A DNA stretch of 64,000 nucleotides from an uncultured Gemmatimonadales bacterium (GTDB lineage: Bacteria; Gemmatimonadota; Gemmatimonadetes; JACCXV01; JAHWKZ01). Of this stretch, positions 27,777 through 36,535 are shown piece after piece. The position numbers and the translations under genes were made by a program. Below the pieces are notes generated by a model. That model saw nothing but the letters and a program-made list of their open reading frames with translations, was not told where the DNA came from and did no database searches. The stretch spans positions 32,781-96,780 of the forward strand of contig CAMYLR010000008.1 of NCBI GenBank assembly GCA_947259315.1, written 5' to 3'. Within the stretch, counting starts at the first letter, position 1; every line of letters begins with the position of its first letter.

Positions 27777-28760
27777 TCATGTTTGCCCTTGCTCAGTTAT
27801 CATGGGGCCGGCGACCGAGGTCTGATGCTCACTCATGTCGCCCCGGCGATCGACTACGTACAGTGATCCCTTGAATGACTTGGCGTAGTGCTTCATCTCG
27901 GTTGCCAACTCGCTCACTTTCGCGGGGTGCGTGAACTGGCGCCGCACGTTGGTGACACAACCAATCGACAACGTCATCAACGGTATCTCGCGAACACGCC
28001 CCTGCCGGTCTTCGGCGATGTAGAAGCCACGCTGTCGATCCTGGTCGGGATACTGCAGTGGCATCAGCGTATCGAACGTCTCGATGACTGCGTTGGATAC
28101 TCGAGCTAAGTCTTCGAACGGCACGGTGTAAATAAAGTCGTCCCCACCAATGTGACCCACGAAGCCGCTTGACGATAGCCGCCGCACTATGTCCCGGAGG
28201 ATCAGGGAGAGGATCCAAATCACCTTGTCACCGCGCGGATACGAGTAGACGTCGTTGAATTCCTTGAACGAGTCGATGTCAGCGTAGCACACCGCGAACC
28301 GCTCACCGCCGGCGATCCTGCGCTCGATCTCATGCTGAATGATCTTTGTGCCGGGCAACATCGTGGATGGGTGGACCGCTACATCCCGGGCAACCCGTTT
28401 TAGCACCATCCTGAGCCGTAGCCGCTGCTCACGGCCAGAGTGGGTGCCGCTCAAGAACTCATCTGCCCCGCTCTGGAAGCCGTTGGCGATCTGTTCGACT
28501 TGATGCTCGCGCGACATGAACACGATCGGGACGACCGAGTTGAACGGATCCGCCTTGAGTCGCTCGCACAGCTCCGAGGCGATCGCGAAATTGTCATCGG
28601 CGTCAAGCACGACGAGATCCACGATCCCCCGATCGAGCGCCTGTCGGACCTCAACGGCGGTCTCGAGCGGGACGATGTCGCCGCCTTCTTCCTCGACAAA
28701 TCGCTCCAGCGACTCGGGCGTGCGCAACGCATGCGACAGATAGAGCACCCTGAGGCTCAT
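27777..28760 (-). CDS. Receiver-GGDEF-like regulatory protein with GGDDF signature
   Basis: This 327-residue protein has a receiver-like N-terminal domain (1-120). D53 lies at the usual phospho-acceptor place (VVLDADD) and S83 matches the switch serine, but the conserved lysine of the final strand is missing (GADEFLSGTHSG). A GGDEF-fold domain follows (about 135-310) with an intact DIDSFKEFND (161-170), yet the signature is GGDDF (205-209) instead of GGDEF/GGEEF, and no RXXD inhibitory site precedes it. It may be a weak cyclase or a nucleotide-binding regulator. It sits between a FecA-like receptor and prfB. No DNA-binding domain is seen. Confidence 0.75.
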   Translation of the reverse strand: MSLRVLYLSHALRTPESLERFVEEEGGDIVPLETAVEVRQALDRGIVDLVVLDADDNFAIASELCERLKADPFNSVVPIVFMSREHQVEQIANGFQSGADEFLSGTHSGREQRLRLRMVLKRVARDVAVHPSTMLPGTKIIQHEIERRIAGGERFAVCYADIDSFKEFNDVYSYPRGDKVIWILSLILRDIVRRLSSSGFVGHIGGDDFIYTVPFEDLARVSNAVIETFDTLMPLQYPDQDRQRGFYIAEDRQGRVREIPLMTLSIGCVTNVRRQFTHPAKVSELATEMKHYAKSFKGSLYVVDRRGDMSEHQTSVAGPMITEQGQT

Positions 28761-28807
28761 GACTTCTCCAAGCTGTGGGGTTGTCAGGGATGGCGCAACC
28801 GTGTCCC

Positions 28808-28824
28808 ATCCCGATGATCGGGAT
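28808..28824. repeat. Palindrome directly after the receptor stop codon
   Basis: ATCCCGA and TCGGGAT form perfect seven-base arms around a three-base loop, beginning at the last base of the TonB-receptor stop codon. There is no following T-run, so it is a possible attenuator, mRNA-end hairpin or operator for the GGDEF-like gene rather than a standard terminator. Confidence 0.35.
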
Positions 28825-31313
28825 CAGTTGCTGATCCGGATTCCTGCCAGCGCGGTACGAGGTAGGCCGGGCCGCGCGCCAGCCGGCCGGCGAGCGACCA
28901 CGTACTCTGCGGCAGTGAGGTTCTGTACCCCTGCAAACAGCGTCGCCCGCGGCGACAGGGTGTACTCGCTACCCACGCTCCAAACGGTGTAATCATCCGT
29001 CCCTTGTCCAGGGGGAATCGCACCACGGCCGGCCTGTGTTCGAGCGACGCTAACGTGATCGGCCGTGAGCTCGATCATCCAAACCGGGTGGGCGATACCG
29101 ATCGCTGCATGCAATTGATGGCGCGGGACGTAGGGTAGCTCGTCGCCTTTTTCGACCGCGCCCCACGGTGGGAACGAGCTTTCAAAGCTGGCCCCAAACT
29201 CGGTCGAGGTATAGGTGTAAGCCAACCGGACGGGCGCTGACCATCGCTGGCTGGAGCCAAGCGGCTGATCACTGTTTAGCGCCAACTCGATGCCGGACAC
29301 GCGCGCGGCGCCACCGTTGAACAATTCCCCCTCGCCGGTGTCATCGCCCACCGCCAGCGTGGCTTGGCCGAGGATGTTCTCGTAGTCGTTGTAGAACACG
29401 GTGGCTTGTGCTTCTGTGTGTGACCCGGTCAGTCGCAACCCAAGCTCGTAATTGAGGCTTCTCTCGGCTTCCGTGTCGTCGTCGGCTCCCGGTCCCGGCG
29501 GACCAAATCCGCGGTGCACACCACCAAAGAGATCGATTCCCGCGTCAACCTCGTACCCGACCCCGAGACCGGGGATCCACGCGTCGACGTGCGTCTCCCT
29601 CACCCTCTCCGGCGCAATCCGCGTCGGATCGTCTACCGCGTAATCGGTACGTGAAAAGTCTATCGATTCGTAACGGACGCCGGGGGTCAGGCTCCACCGG
29701 CCGATCTCGACGCGATCCTGAAAGAACACGGCTTGCGCGGTTGCTTCACTAACTCGATTGGATTGGCTACCTGGCGATCCAGCGCTTGTCCGCGCCATCT
29801 CGCCCGCCAACATCTGGAAGCCATCCTCGTGTTGGAATCGATCTTCTTCATCTCTGTGGTATCGGATGCCAACCTCTATCTCGTGCTCGCTGAAACCAGC
29901 CTCAGCCACCAACCCGATCACGGATTGCACCCCGGTCGATGCGTAGTCGCGGTTGTTGGCTCGCACAGCCAACGCGTCCACGTCGCTGTCGCTTCCGCGT
30001 AACACAGCCAACGCGCCCAAATGCTGGTCGGGATCGCTCAGGACATCAGCGATCGCAACGCCATTGACTCTCTCCAGCTTGTACCAGTTCCTGCCAAAAT
30101 CGTTGTGATACACAACCGTGTTCACATCCGGTCCGGCCGGAAACCGTATCGCGTGTCGTAGCTGGAACTGTCGGTGATCGGCACGCATTACGTCCTCACT
30201 CGAGGCCCGATACCGACGAAACGGTTGACTCCGGAAGTCGGCCTCCGTCAGCCCGAGGTACGTCTCGTTCGACGTCTCGTCATAGACTCCGAGCTTTAAC
30301 TCCAGCTGCTGGTACAAATGGGCTTCACGGTCGGTGTTGATCCGCAGCTTCAACCGATAGTCGTGAACATCAAAGCCCGTGTCACCCCCCCCGTCGAGCT
30401 CTTTGAAACCGCCGGTCCGAATCTGGTACGTCTCCGCCAACCAACCGAAGTGATCGCGTGCATCGCCGATTCCGACCCACGCTTTCCCCGTCTCGTCAGC
30501 GCCAGCCTCGAAGTCGCCAAACCATTCCAGTTGATCGGGAATCGGGGTAGAGACAAAGTTGATCGCCCCCCCGATGGTGTGCGGTCCGTACTTGATCTGG
30601 CTCGAGCCCTTGCGGATCTCGATGGCGTTCATCCGGCCTGCCACCGGGGCGTAGTAGGCGGCTGGCGCAGCGTACGGAGCCGGAGCGATCAACACGCCAT
30701 CTTCCATGAGCGTGATCTTCGAGCTGCGCTCTGAGCCGGTGCCGCGGATCCCGATATTGGGTCGCAGCCCATAACCCTCTTCTTCTTGGATGTTGACCCC
30801 AGGGATCTCGCGCAGAAAGGCGTTCACATCGTCATAGAGCAGTTTGCGCCGATTGAGCTCCTCCGGCCCCAAGTAGTGTGCTGAGCCGTGAATGCGACCC
30901 AAACCGTCCTTGCCACCCACCACGCTGAAGCGGTTGAGAACAACCTCGATCGGCGGGGCACGCAGCGCACCGGGTCCAAGTGCAACCTCAGTTGTCCGCT
31001 GTTCGCCAGCCGCGAGCTCTACCGTCAAGCGCTGGGTTTGCCAGCCCAATGCCCTGACCTCGACCTGCACTCGTCCGGCCGGCAGTCGATCCAATACCGC
31101 CCAGCCCCCACTGTCCGACACCGCTATCCGATCGACGGTCGGGACTTCGACCCGTGCGCCGGCGATCGGATCTCCAGCCTCAGACATGACCCGGGTCTTG
31201 AGCTGGCCAGTGCCCTGAGCAAAGGCGCCAGGTCCCACCAGCAGCAGGCTTGCACCCAGCACACAAAGCGCCGCGCCTATTCGTTGAGATCGATTCTCAA
31301 TCATCGGCTTCAC
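28824..31313 (-). CDS. FecA-like TonB-dependent outer-membrane receptor
   Basis: Up to 829 residues from GTG 31313; an ATG at 31304 (826 residues) may be the true start because a promoter -10 overlaps the GTG. A signal peptide (IGAALCVLGASLLLVGPGAFAQ) is followed by a carboxypeptidase-regulatory-like domain (about 37-110), a plug with FLREIPGVNIQEEEGYGLRPNIGIRG, then EDGVLIAPAPYAAPAAYY and KGSSQIKYGPHTIGGAINFVSTP, wording typical of ferric-citrate receptors of the FecA type. A 22-strand barrel fills the rest. The last residues (GIRISN) lack the usual terminal aromatic. The substrate is probably a ferric chelate, by family only. Confidence 0.88.
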   Translation of the reverse strand: MKPMIENRSQRIGAALCVLGASLLLVGPGAFAQGTGQLKTRVMSEAGDPIAGARVEVPTVDRIAVSDSGGWAVLDRLPAGRVQVEVRALGWQTQRLTVELAAGEQRTTEVALGPGALRAPPIEVVLNRFSVVGGKDGLGRIHGSAHYLGPEELNRRKLLYDDVNAFLREIPGVNIQEEEGYGLRPNIGIRGTGSERSSKITLMEDGVLIAPAPYAAPAAYYAPVAGRMNAIEIRKGSSQIKYGPHTIGGAINFVSTPIPDQLEWFGDFEAGADETGKAWVGIGDARDHFGWLAETYQIRTGGFKELDGGGDTGFDVHDYRLKLRINTDREAHLYQQLELKLGVYDETSNETYLGLTEADFRSQPFRRYRASSEDVMRADHRQFQLRHAIRFPAGPDVNTVVYHNDFGRNWYKLERVNGVAIADVLSDPDQHLGALAVLRGSDSDVDALAVRANNRDYASTGVQSVIGLVAEAGFSEHEIEVGIRYHRDEEDRFQHEDGFQMLAGEMARTSAGSPGSQSNRVSEATAQAVFFQDRVEIGRWSLTPGVRYESIDFSRTDYAVDDPTRIAPERVRETHVDAWIPGLGVGYEVDAGIDLFGGVHRGFGPPGPGADDDTEAERSLNYELGLRLTGSHTEAQATVFYNDYENILGQATLAVGDDTGEGELFNGGAARVSGIELALNSDQPLGSSQRWSAPVRLAYTYTSTEFGASFESSFPPWGAVEKGDELPYVPRHQLHAAIGIAHPVWMIELTADHVSVARTQAGRGAIPPGQGTDDYTVWSVGSEYTLSPRATLFAGVQNLTAAEYVVARRPAGARPGLPRTALAGIRISN
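31284..31300. promoter_or_regulatory. Operator-like inverted repeat at the receptor start
   Basis: TTGAGA (31284-31289) and TCTCAA (31295-31300) are perfect six-base arms around five bases. They fall about 5-21 bases downstream of the predicted transcription start and inside codons of the signal peptide. The sequence partly resembles a Fur box (TGAGAAT-C-GATCTCA against TGATAAT-N-ATTATCA), but several positions differ. Confidence 0.4.
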
Positions 31314-31339
31314 GATACCGCCAAAAGCGGACCTGTCAA
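31312..31339 (-). promoter_or_regulatory. Candidate sigma-70 promoter of the TonB-dependent receptor
   Basis: TTGACA (31339-31334) and TATCGT (31317-31312) are separated by 16 bases. The -10 overlaps the GTG at 31313, so transcription would begin near 31305, immediately before the ATG at 31304. That predicts a leaderless or nearly leaderless mRNA. Confidence 0.5.
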
Positions 31340-31381
31340 GTCTGTTTTTTGGTAACGATTATCGAATGGGGATCGTTGGTG

Positions 31382-32230
31382 CTACGGCTCGATTAGCCTG
31401 AGGTGACTCTGCTGCTCGATCTCGATCGATCGGCGCGCAACCAAACCGTCTTCAACTATGACCCGCGTGATCTCAGCCTCGGCGTTGGTCTCCACTCGGA
31501 TTGTCTGGCCCCGTTCGTGAGCGAAGTACATCCGCCCTCGCACCCGAATTCGCTCTTCGGCCGAGACGGCGCCGGAATCGTCGTCCTTCTCGGGGGCAGT
31601 AGGCAGATAGACGTCACCGTCGAAGGCGATGATCGCGATCGGTTCACCGTCCTCCTCGGTTAGATCCTCGAGGACGTAGTTGGACGTCGTGACGACCGGT
31701 TCGGCCTCTGGCGAGAGCACCTTGACCTGCTGAGTCCAACTGTCACCGATCTTGAGCGCTCGTTGGGGGAAAACCGGTTGTGTCTGCTCCAAGTAGGTGC
31801 GGAAATCCATATCGTGGAACAGGGTCTTCGCGGTCTCGAGGTTGGTGACGTCGATGATCCTGCCCTGAGGGCTGATCTCGAGGTTGATCGTGAAGTCGCC
31901 GGGTTCTGACTCCTCTTCGTCTTCGACCCTGGCGGGTAGGTGATAGGTCCATGCCAGCAGATAGTTGCCGCTCGGGGTTAGATCGGTCGCGACTTCGTCA
32001 ACGCGCAGGCGCCGCTCATACGTTCTCGTGGTCTTGTCTGCGGTGACCGTATCGGGATAAGTCGCGGTACCGTTGGCGGTGTACTCGTAGTAGAGGGTGT
32101 CTCCCACTTGGTAGTGGAGTCGCAGCGCTACCTGGGGCTCGTCGGGGGCCTCTCGACAGCCGGTCAGGCACAAAGCGGCCAGCAGCAGCGGAAGCAGCTG
32201 CCTCTTTCTATCCGGGTTTAGGGAGTTCAT
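31382..32230 (-). CDS. Outer-membrane-type lipoprotein of unknown function downstream of an ECF sigma module
   Basis: From ATG 32230, overlapping the anti-sigma stop as ATGA, the protein is 282 residues. The N terminus is a lipoprotein signal with lipobox LTGC at C25 (RKRQLLPLLLAALCLTGC). The mature part is mainly beta-rich: repeated short strands such as LRLHYQVGDTLYYEYTANGTATY and GRMYFAHERGQTIRVETNAEAEITRV, with an acidic middle. No enzyme motif is recognised. The DFTINLEISPQGRIIDVTN and IGDSWTQQVKV stretches resemble cell-surface proteins annotated only as hypothetical. The frame stays open upstream to 32635, but that part is an anti-sigma shadow. Confidence 0.75.
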   Translation of the reverse strand: MNSLNPDRKRQLLPLLLAALCLTGCREAPDEPQVALRLHYQVGDTLYYEYTANGTATYPDTVTADKTTRTYERRLRVDEVATDLTPSGNYLLAWTYHLPARVEDEEESEPGDFTINLEISPQGRIIDVTNLETAKTLFHDMDFRTYLEQTQPVFPQRALKIGDSWTQQVKVLSPEAEPVVTTSNYVLEDLTEEDGEPIAIIAFDGDVYLPTAPEKDDDSGAVSAEERIRVRGRMYFAHERGQTIRVETNAEAEITRVIVEDGLVARRSIEIEQQSHLRLIEP

Positions 32231-32712
32231 GGCGCTTCGGCGAGACTCGCCAGGATGACGCCCTTGGACAGTGGATCGACGCTGCCGACGGCAACCGTGG
32301 CTCGCTCGAAGAACTCGTAATCGTCCTCCCATCCACTGTCGAAAGCGACCGCCGGAACCGGCGGTTCCGATTCCATGGGCTCGCTGCGGGCTCCCCACCA
32401 CACGCCGATCAATAGCACGATCGAAGCCGCCATACCGAGAGCCGGAGCCATCCAACGCGTCGCTCGTGGCGCGCTGCGAGCAACGAACGGCCACCGCGCC
32501 CAAAAGGAGTCCCAGTACCCGATCGGCGGCCGTGGCGGATCGGCACCATACCAGCGGAGCGAACTCAACAACGCGCCACACTCCTCGTGCTGCATCCGGC
32601 AGGCCTCGCACCTCCATAGATGCACCTCGGCACACCGCGCGCGGGCGGGATCGAGCCGTCCGTCCAGCAGTTCGTACAGCGTCTCCCTATCGAGGTGCTG
32701 GGTTTGACTCAT
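32227..32712 (-). CDS. Zinc-finger anti-sigma factor
   Basis: From ATG 32712, with GGAGGA upstream, it is 161 residues; ATG 32742 is the alternative. The anti-sigma zinc motif HXXXCXXC is H31, C35, C38 (HLWRCEAC), preceded by LLDGRLDPARARCAEVH. One membrane helix lies at about 90-107 (PALGMAASIVLLIGVWWGA), with an acidic periplasmic tail. It should hold the neighbouring ECF sigma factor inactive at the membrane. It is 95 bases after the sigma gene and overlaps the lipoprotein start. Confidence 0.85.
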   Translation of the reverse strand: MSQTQHLDRETLYELLDGRLDPARARCAEVHLWRCEACRMQHEECGALLSSLRWYGADPPRPPIGYWDSFWARWPFVARSAPRATRWMAPALGMAASIVLLIGVWWGARSEPMESEPPVPAVAFDSGWEDDYEFFERATVAVGSVDPLSKGVILASLAEAP

Positions 32713-32807
32713 GCGTCGCGATTCCTCCATTTCGGACTCCATTACCTAGACGCAAACCCCGAGCCGATGTTCAAGCGCATCATCGTGACCCGCCCCGGCG
32801 AACCACC

Positions 32808-33413
32808 TCAGCGGTGCTTGGAGAGAATGCGGCGCAGTTTCTCACGCCCGTAAAACAGGTTGGATCGAACCGTCGCCGTCGGGCAACCGCACTTCCGAGC
32901 CACCTCTTCAGTCGACAACCCCTCGATATCGTGAAGTACCACGATCTCCCGCTGCCGCGGCGGCAGCACAGCAATCGCCCGCTCGAGCTTCAACAGGAAC
33001 TCCCGATGCTCGACCCGCTGGTCGGGCGATTCGGAGCGGTGATCGGCAAAGCCTTCCTCGAACCCCTCGGGTGATTGAGACTCGACCGCAGTCGACCGCT
33101 GGCGGCGACGTAGATGGTCCAAAGCGGTGTTGACGATGATCCTCCGGGCCCACGGGAAGAACGCCTCCGGTCGTGATAGCCGGGCGAGGTTTTGATACAC
33201 CTTCACGAACCCCTCTTGCAGCACGTCGTTGGCATCCTCATGCGATCCCGTGTACCTCCGGGCCAACGCGTAGAAAGCGTCTTGATATGCCGATATGAGA
33301 TCGCGAAAGGCGCGTGCGTCATGACCCGCGGCTCGAGCGACCAAATCGGCCAAGCGCTCGTCCACGGCCGCCGTTGTTGAGGTTTGTCTGATTGAGGTCG
33401 TCGAGTCTGTCAT
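32808..33413 (-). CDS. ECF-type RNA polymerase sigma factor
   Basis: This 201-residue sigma-70 family protein has region 2 (about 25-95: ARAFRDLISAYQDAFYALARRYTGSHEDANDVLQEGFVKVYQNL, FPWARRIIVNTALDHLRRR) and region 4 (about 140-198: AVLPPRQREIVVLHDIEGLSTEEVARKCGCPTATVRSNLFYGREKLRRIL). It lacks regions 1 and 3. With the membrane anti-sigma factor it forms a signal-transduction pair. Its ATG overlaps the stop of the upstream Rossmann protein (ATGA). The regulon is unknown; the coupled lipoprotein and receptor are candidates. Confidence 0.93.
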   Translation of the reverse strand: MTDSTTSIRQTSTTAAVDERLADLVARAAGHDARAFRDLISAYQDAFYALARRYTGSHEDANDVLQEGFVKVYQNLARLSRPEAFFPWARRIIVNTALDHLRRRQRSTAVESQSPEGFEEGFADHRSESPDQRVEHREFLLKLERAIAVLPPRQREIVVLHDIEGLSTEEVARKCGCPTATVRSNLFYGREKLRRILSKHR

Positions 33414-35131
33414 AGCGCCTTTCCGCGCGTGCCCTGCTCCTCAACACCTAAGATCCAAGCTGCGACCCGGCCGATCGGAAGGTCGTCTCCGGGCGTCCAA
33501 TACGCACGATCCTCAAACACTTCGGACGAGGTATCGGCTGGTTGGCCTTCGATCTCACTGATGATCAACCGAGCTCGCTCACGCCATCGCTCGAGGTTGG
33601 CCGGTTGCAGGTCAACCCAGCCCGCATCAGCCCAGCGCTCGATGCTCTCCGGCGTCAGCTCCTCGCGCGCCTCTTCGAAATACACCGGAATCTTCATCTC
33701 GGGACCCCTGATCAACCGGCCGCTCGGCAATCGGATCGGAAGCCCGATCGATAGAATGTGCGATCTCAGCTTCGTATCCTGGGTGACGATCTCAGCGCAC
33801 GCGGCGCTCATTTCTTCTGGATCACTGTTTGCCACCGCCTCGAGACTGCCCCGCGCGCGCCTCAGCAGAGCGGCCTCGTAGAGGAGCTTCGACAAACGCG
33901 GTGGACCGAGCATTTCGAACGCCACCGACTCGAAACCGGTATCGGCTTCCAGCTCCCGCATCTGCTCAAGTGCTCGGTGGCGCATGACACCCGCTCGATA
34001 CGTTGGTCCAAGCGTCGAACCGTCCAGCGCGGCGACCACCTCACGGCCCGTGGTGCCACCCTTGATCTCAGCGATTACGTCGGCGGCGATCTCTTCAGGC
34101 GTGACGAACTCCATCTGCCCAAGCGCGGTCACCGTCTCGAACTCCTCGCAAGAGAAGACCCCGTTCTCCCCGGTATCGATAAAAACCGACTCCAGCAGCG
34201 CCTGCCCTCCCTCACTGCCCTGCACCGGCGCCCAACCGGTTGCATCGTCGGCTATCGCCGCACCCACCTCCACGGCGCGCTCAGTCTCGCAGTCGTAGAG
34301 CGGTATCGGGCGTCCACCCACGGTGACCGGACCAGCCCCGATTTCTTTCCAGGCGATCGCCGCGCTCGGCTTGATCTCCTTCACGATCGGGGCGTCCGGC
34401 GTACGAGCCAACAGGTAGAGCAGCATCGAGTGAGCGCCCGCGATCGACGACTTGGTTAGCAGGACGCGGCTCGGTTTCTCCTCGGAGTGCGTGTACGGGA
34501 TGTTCAACCCCATGCCCCCCGAACCAGTGGTGCCCACTTTCAGATAGAAAGACGCCCCGGCTGCTTTGAGCGACGCCCTGAGAACCTGGACGTGCCGGAT
34601 CAATTGCGGGAGCGAGAGCGTCGTCAGGTGTTGTTCGATGACGTCAGACAACTCCTGAGCGCCAGCCGTGCCGGCGTCGACGCGGGCCACAACGTTCTGC
34701 ACTCGGCGAACGCTGTAAAAAACATCCTGGTATGCGAATGCCGTTGCGGTGTTAATGCAGTCGATGACCACGTGGGGGCGTGAGTCAGTTAACAACCGAT
34801 ACAAGTATGCCTCGGACAAGATCTCGCTGCTGAGCTCCTTCATTGTGTCGTCAATGATCTCGCGGCGCGTGGATCGGTCCACGAGCAGCACGGTGCGGTT
34901 CTCGTCCTTCAGCGAGTCACGTACGAACACATTGCCCCAGGCGGGTTCGAACCCAACGCCTTCGGACGAGAATCTCTCCCTAAGTGCTGCTACAGCTTCC
35001 TCGGCCTCGTTTCGCCGAAGCGAATGGATCACAACCGCCTCTGGCGCCTCCGGGATCAACGCCCTGGCGATCGCTCTCCCAACCAATCCCCATCCGCCGA
35101 GGATGAGCACCCTGCGATCCCTAAGATCCAT
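33410..35131 (-). CDS. Uncharacterised Rossmann-fold (short-chain-dehydrogenase-like) protein, 573 residues
   Basis: The N terminus has a dinucleotide-binding glycine motif LILGGWGLVGRAIARAL (9-25), and HVVIDCINTATAFAYQDV (about 120-137) resembles the epimerase strand-4 region. The middle holds KVGTTGSGGMGLNIPYTHSEEKPSR and VLLTKSSIAGAHSMLLYLLAR, placed like the active-site region of extended dehydrogenases, but the YXXXK pair is not obvious. The C-terminal 250 residues match nothing I recognise. It is much longer than typical members of the family. It overlaps rluB by 11 bases and the sigma gene by four, so the Rossmann protein and the sigma factor are co-translated. No function is assigned. 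Confidence 0.6.
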   Translation of the reverse strand: MDLRDRRVLILGGWGLVGRAIARALIPEAPEAVVIHSLRRNEAEEAVAALRERFSSEGVGFEPAWGNVFVRDSLKDENRTVLLVDRSTRREIIDDTMKELSSEILSEAYLYRLLTDSRPHVVIDCINTATAFAYQDVFYSVRRVQNVVARVDAGTAGAQELSDVIEQHLTTLSLPQLIRHVQVLRASLKAAGASFYLKVGTTGSGGMGLNIPYTHSEEKPSRVLLTKSSIAGAHSMLLYLLARTPDAPIVKEIKPSAAIAWKEIGAGPVTVGGRPIPLYDCETERAVEVGAAIADDATGWAPVQGSEGGQALLESVFIDTGENGVFSCEEFETVTALGQMEFVTPEEIAADVIAEIKGGTTGREVVAALDGSTLGPTYRAGVMRHRALEQMRELEADTGFESVAFEMLGPPRLSKLLYEAALLRRARGSLEAVANSDPEEMSAACAEIVTQDTKLRSHILSIGLPIRLPSGRLIRGPEMKIPVYFEEAREELTPESIERWADAGWVDLQPANLERWRERARLIISEIEGQPADTSSEVFEDRAYWTPGDDLPIGRVAAWILGVEEQGTRGKAL

Positions 35132-35918
35132 CCTGCCCCGTCCTTAGATTCTCCTCGCCGCGACCCAAACCAACCAACGCCATCAGTTCCTCCACCTCTC
35201 CTCGTTCCAACCAACGCCACTGGCCCGCTGACAGATCCGTCGCCTCCAGGAACGCGTACCGAGTGCGCACGAGTCGCTCCACGTAACCTCCACAGGCAGC
35301 GATAATACGTCGCACCTCACGCTTCCGGCCCTCCGACAACTCCAGCTCTATCATCCAGTGATCGGTCGTCGTCGATCGACTGCGGTCGAGGCACCGAAAC
35401 CGATAGGGCCCAGTCATGCCATCATCCAATTCGAGTCCTCGCTCCGATCCTGCAGCCAGCCGATCCATGTCGAATCGCCCCGTCACATCGACTCGATAGA
35501 CACGTTTGACACCCCATCTTGGATGAGTCAATCGGTGCGACAACTCACCGTCAGTCGTGAACAACAGAACACCTTCCGTGTCGCGATCCAATCGACCCAC
35601 GTAGATCAGTCGACCTCGATCGGGCTCGGGGATGAATCCGTACACCGTTTTGCCACCCCGAGGATCTCGGCGGGTGGTCAGCACCCCAGCCGGCTTGTTG
35701 AACAACAGACACTCCGGCATAGATCGCGTGCCGTTCCCAAACTCGGCCTCCACGATCTCGCCTCGATAGGTGACCCGGTCCGAGGGCCCAACGACAGTCC
35801 CCGGCTGCGTAACGACACAACCGTTCACAGCTACCAGCCCGGCCGCGATCAAGTCCTCGCATTTGCGGCGGGACGCAATCCCGGCTTGAGCGAGATAACG
35901 CTGCAGTCGAACGGTCAC
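35121..35918 (-). CDS. rluB: RluB/RsuA-family rRNA pseudouridine synthase
   Basis: This 265-residue enzyme has an N-terminal S4 RNA-binding domain (RLQRYLAQAGIASRRKCEDLIAAG) and the catalytic core with YVGRLDRDTEGVLLFT, where the aspartate is the nucleophile, and EGRKREVRRI. It isomerises a uridine in ribosomal RNA (position 2605 of 23S for RluB, 516 of 16S for RsuA). Its neighbour scpB makes RluB the better choice, as in many bacteria. The GTG overlaps the scpB stop as GTGA. Confidence 0.92.
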   Translation of the reverse strand: MTVRLQRYLAQAGIASRRKCEDLIAAGLVAVNGCVVTQPGTVVGPSDRVTYRGEIVEAEFGNGTRSMPECLLFNKPAGVLTTRRDPRGGKTVYGFIPEPDRGRLIYVGRLDRDTEGVLLFTTDGELSHRLTHPRWGVKRVYRVDVTGRFDMDRLAAGSERGLELDDGMTGPYRFRCLDRSRSTTTDHWMIELELSEGRKREVRRIIAACGGYVERLVRTRYAFLEATDLSAGQWRWLERGEVEELMALVGLGRGEENLRTGQDGS

Positions 35919-36535
35919 TCACTTTCCTCGGCGACCGCGTCCCCGGAGTCGAACTCCAACTCCTCCTGGCGCTCACGATCGGCGAAGAGAACCTCCAGCT
36001 CTTCCGGCTTGGGAAGCGCGTCGAGGCCCGGCAAACCGAAGTACTCGAGAAAGTGGCCCGTAGTGCGGTACAGGAGCGGCCGACCGAGCCCCTCTCCCCG
36101 ACCGGCGACCTGTACCAGACCGCGTTCCAGAAGCGTCCTCAGAACGGCGTCCACCGACACGCCACGGATCGACTCGAGCTCGACTCTGGCTACTGGCTGC
36201 TTGTAAGCGATGATCGCGAGCGTCTCTAGCGCGGGGCGAGACAGCCGCGGACGCGGTGCGGCCGCACGGAGCCGCTCGATCCAAGCCGCATAATCCGACC
36301 GGGTGACGATTTGAAACCCATCGGCGATGCGTTTGATTCCGAATGCTCTGCGCTGCAGAGCGTAGTCCGTCTGCAGGTCGCGGACGATGTCTTCGATCAT
36401 CGCCGGCGTCGTCTCCCCGATCAAACCCGCCAGCTGCCCCGAGGTGAGTGGCTCGTCGGCAGCGAATAACAGCGCTTCGACGATGTGCTTGGTATCGAGA
36501 ACCGCCCCGGTGGGAGCAGCGTTTGCATCAGTCAT
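35915..36535 (-). CDS. scpB: Segregation and condensation protein B
   Basis: From ATG 36535, overlapping the scpA stop as ATGA, it is 206 residues; a frame reaching 36649 lies inside scpA. Two winged-helix domains are visible: HIVEALLFAADEPLTSGQLAGLIGE and the second with LSRPALETLAIIAYKQPVARVELESIRGV, then GLGRPLLYRTTGHFLEYFGL. ScpB dimers bind ScpA and regulate the SMC chromosome-condensing ring. Confidence 0.93.
   Translation of the reverse strand: MTDANAAPTGAVLDTKHIVEALLFAADEPLTSGQLAGLIGETTPAMIEDIVRDLQTDYALQRRAFGIKRIADGFQIVTRSDYAAWIERLRAAAPRPRLSRPALETLAIIAYKQPVARVELESIRGVSVDAVLRTLLERGLVQVAGRGEGLGRPLLYRTTGHFLEYFGLPGLDALPKPEELEVLFADRERQEELEFDSGDAVAEESE

Noticed and set aside
32231-32635. 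Upstream extension of the lipoprotein reading frame
   Set aside because: It is the reverse-frame shadow of the anti-sigma gene; a lipobox signal starts at 32230.
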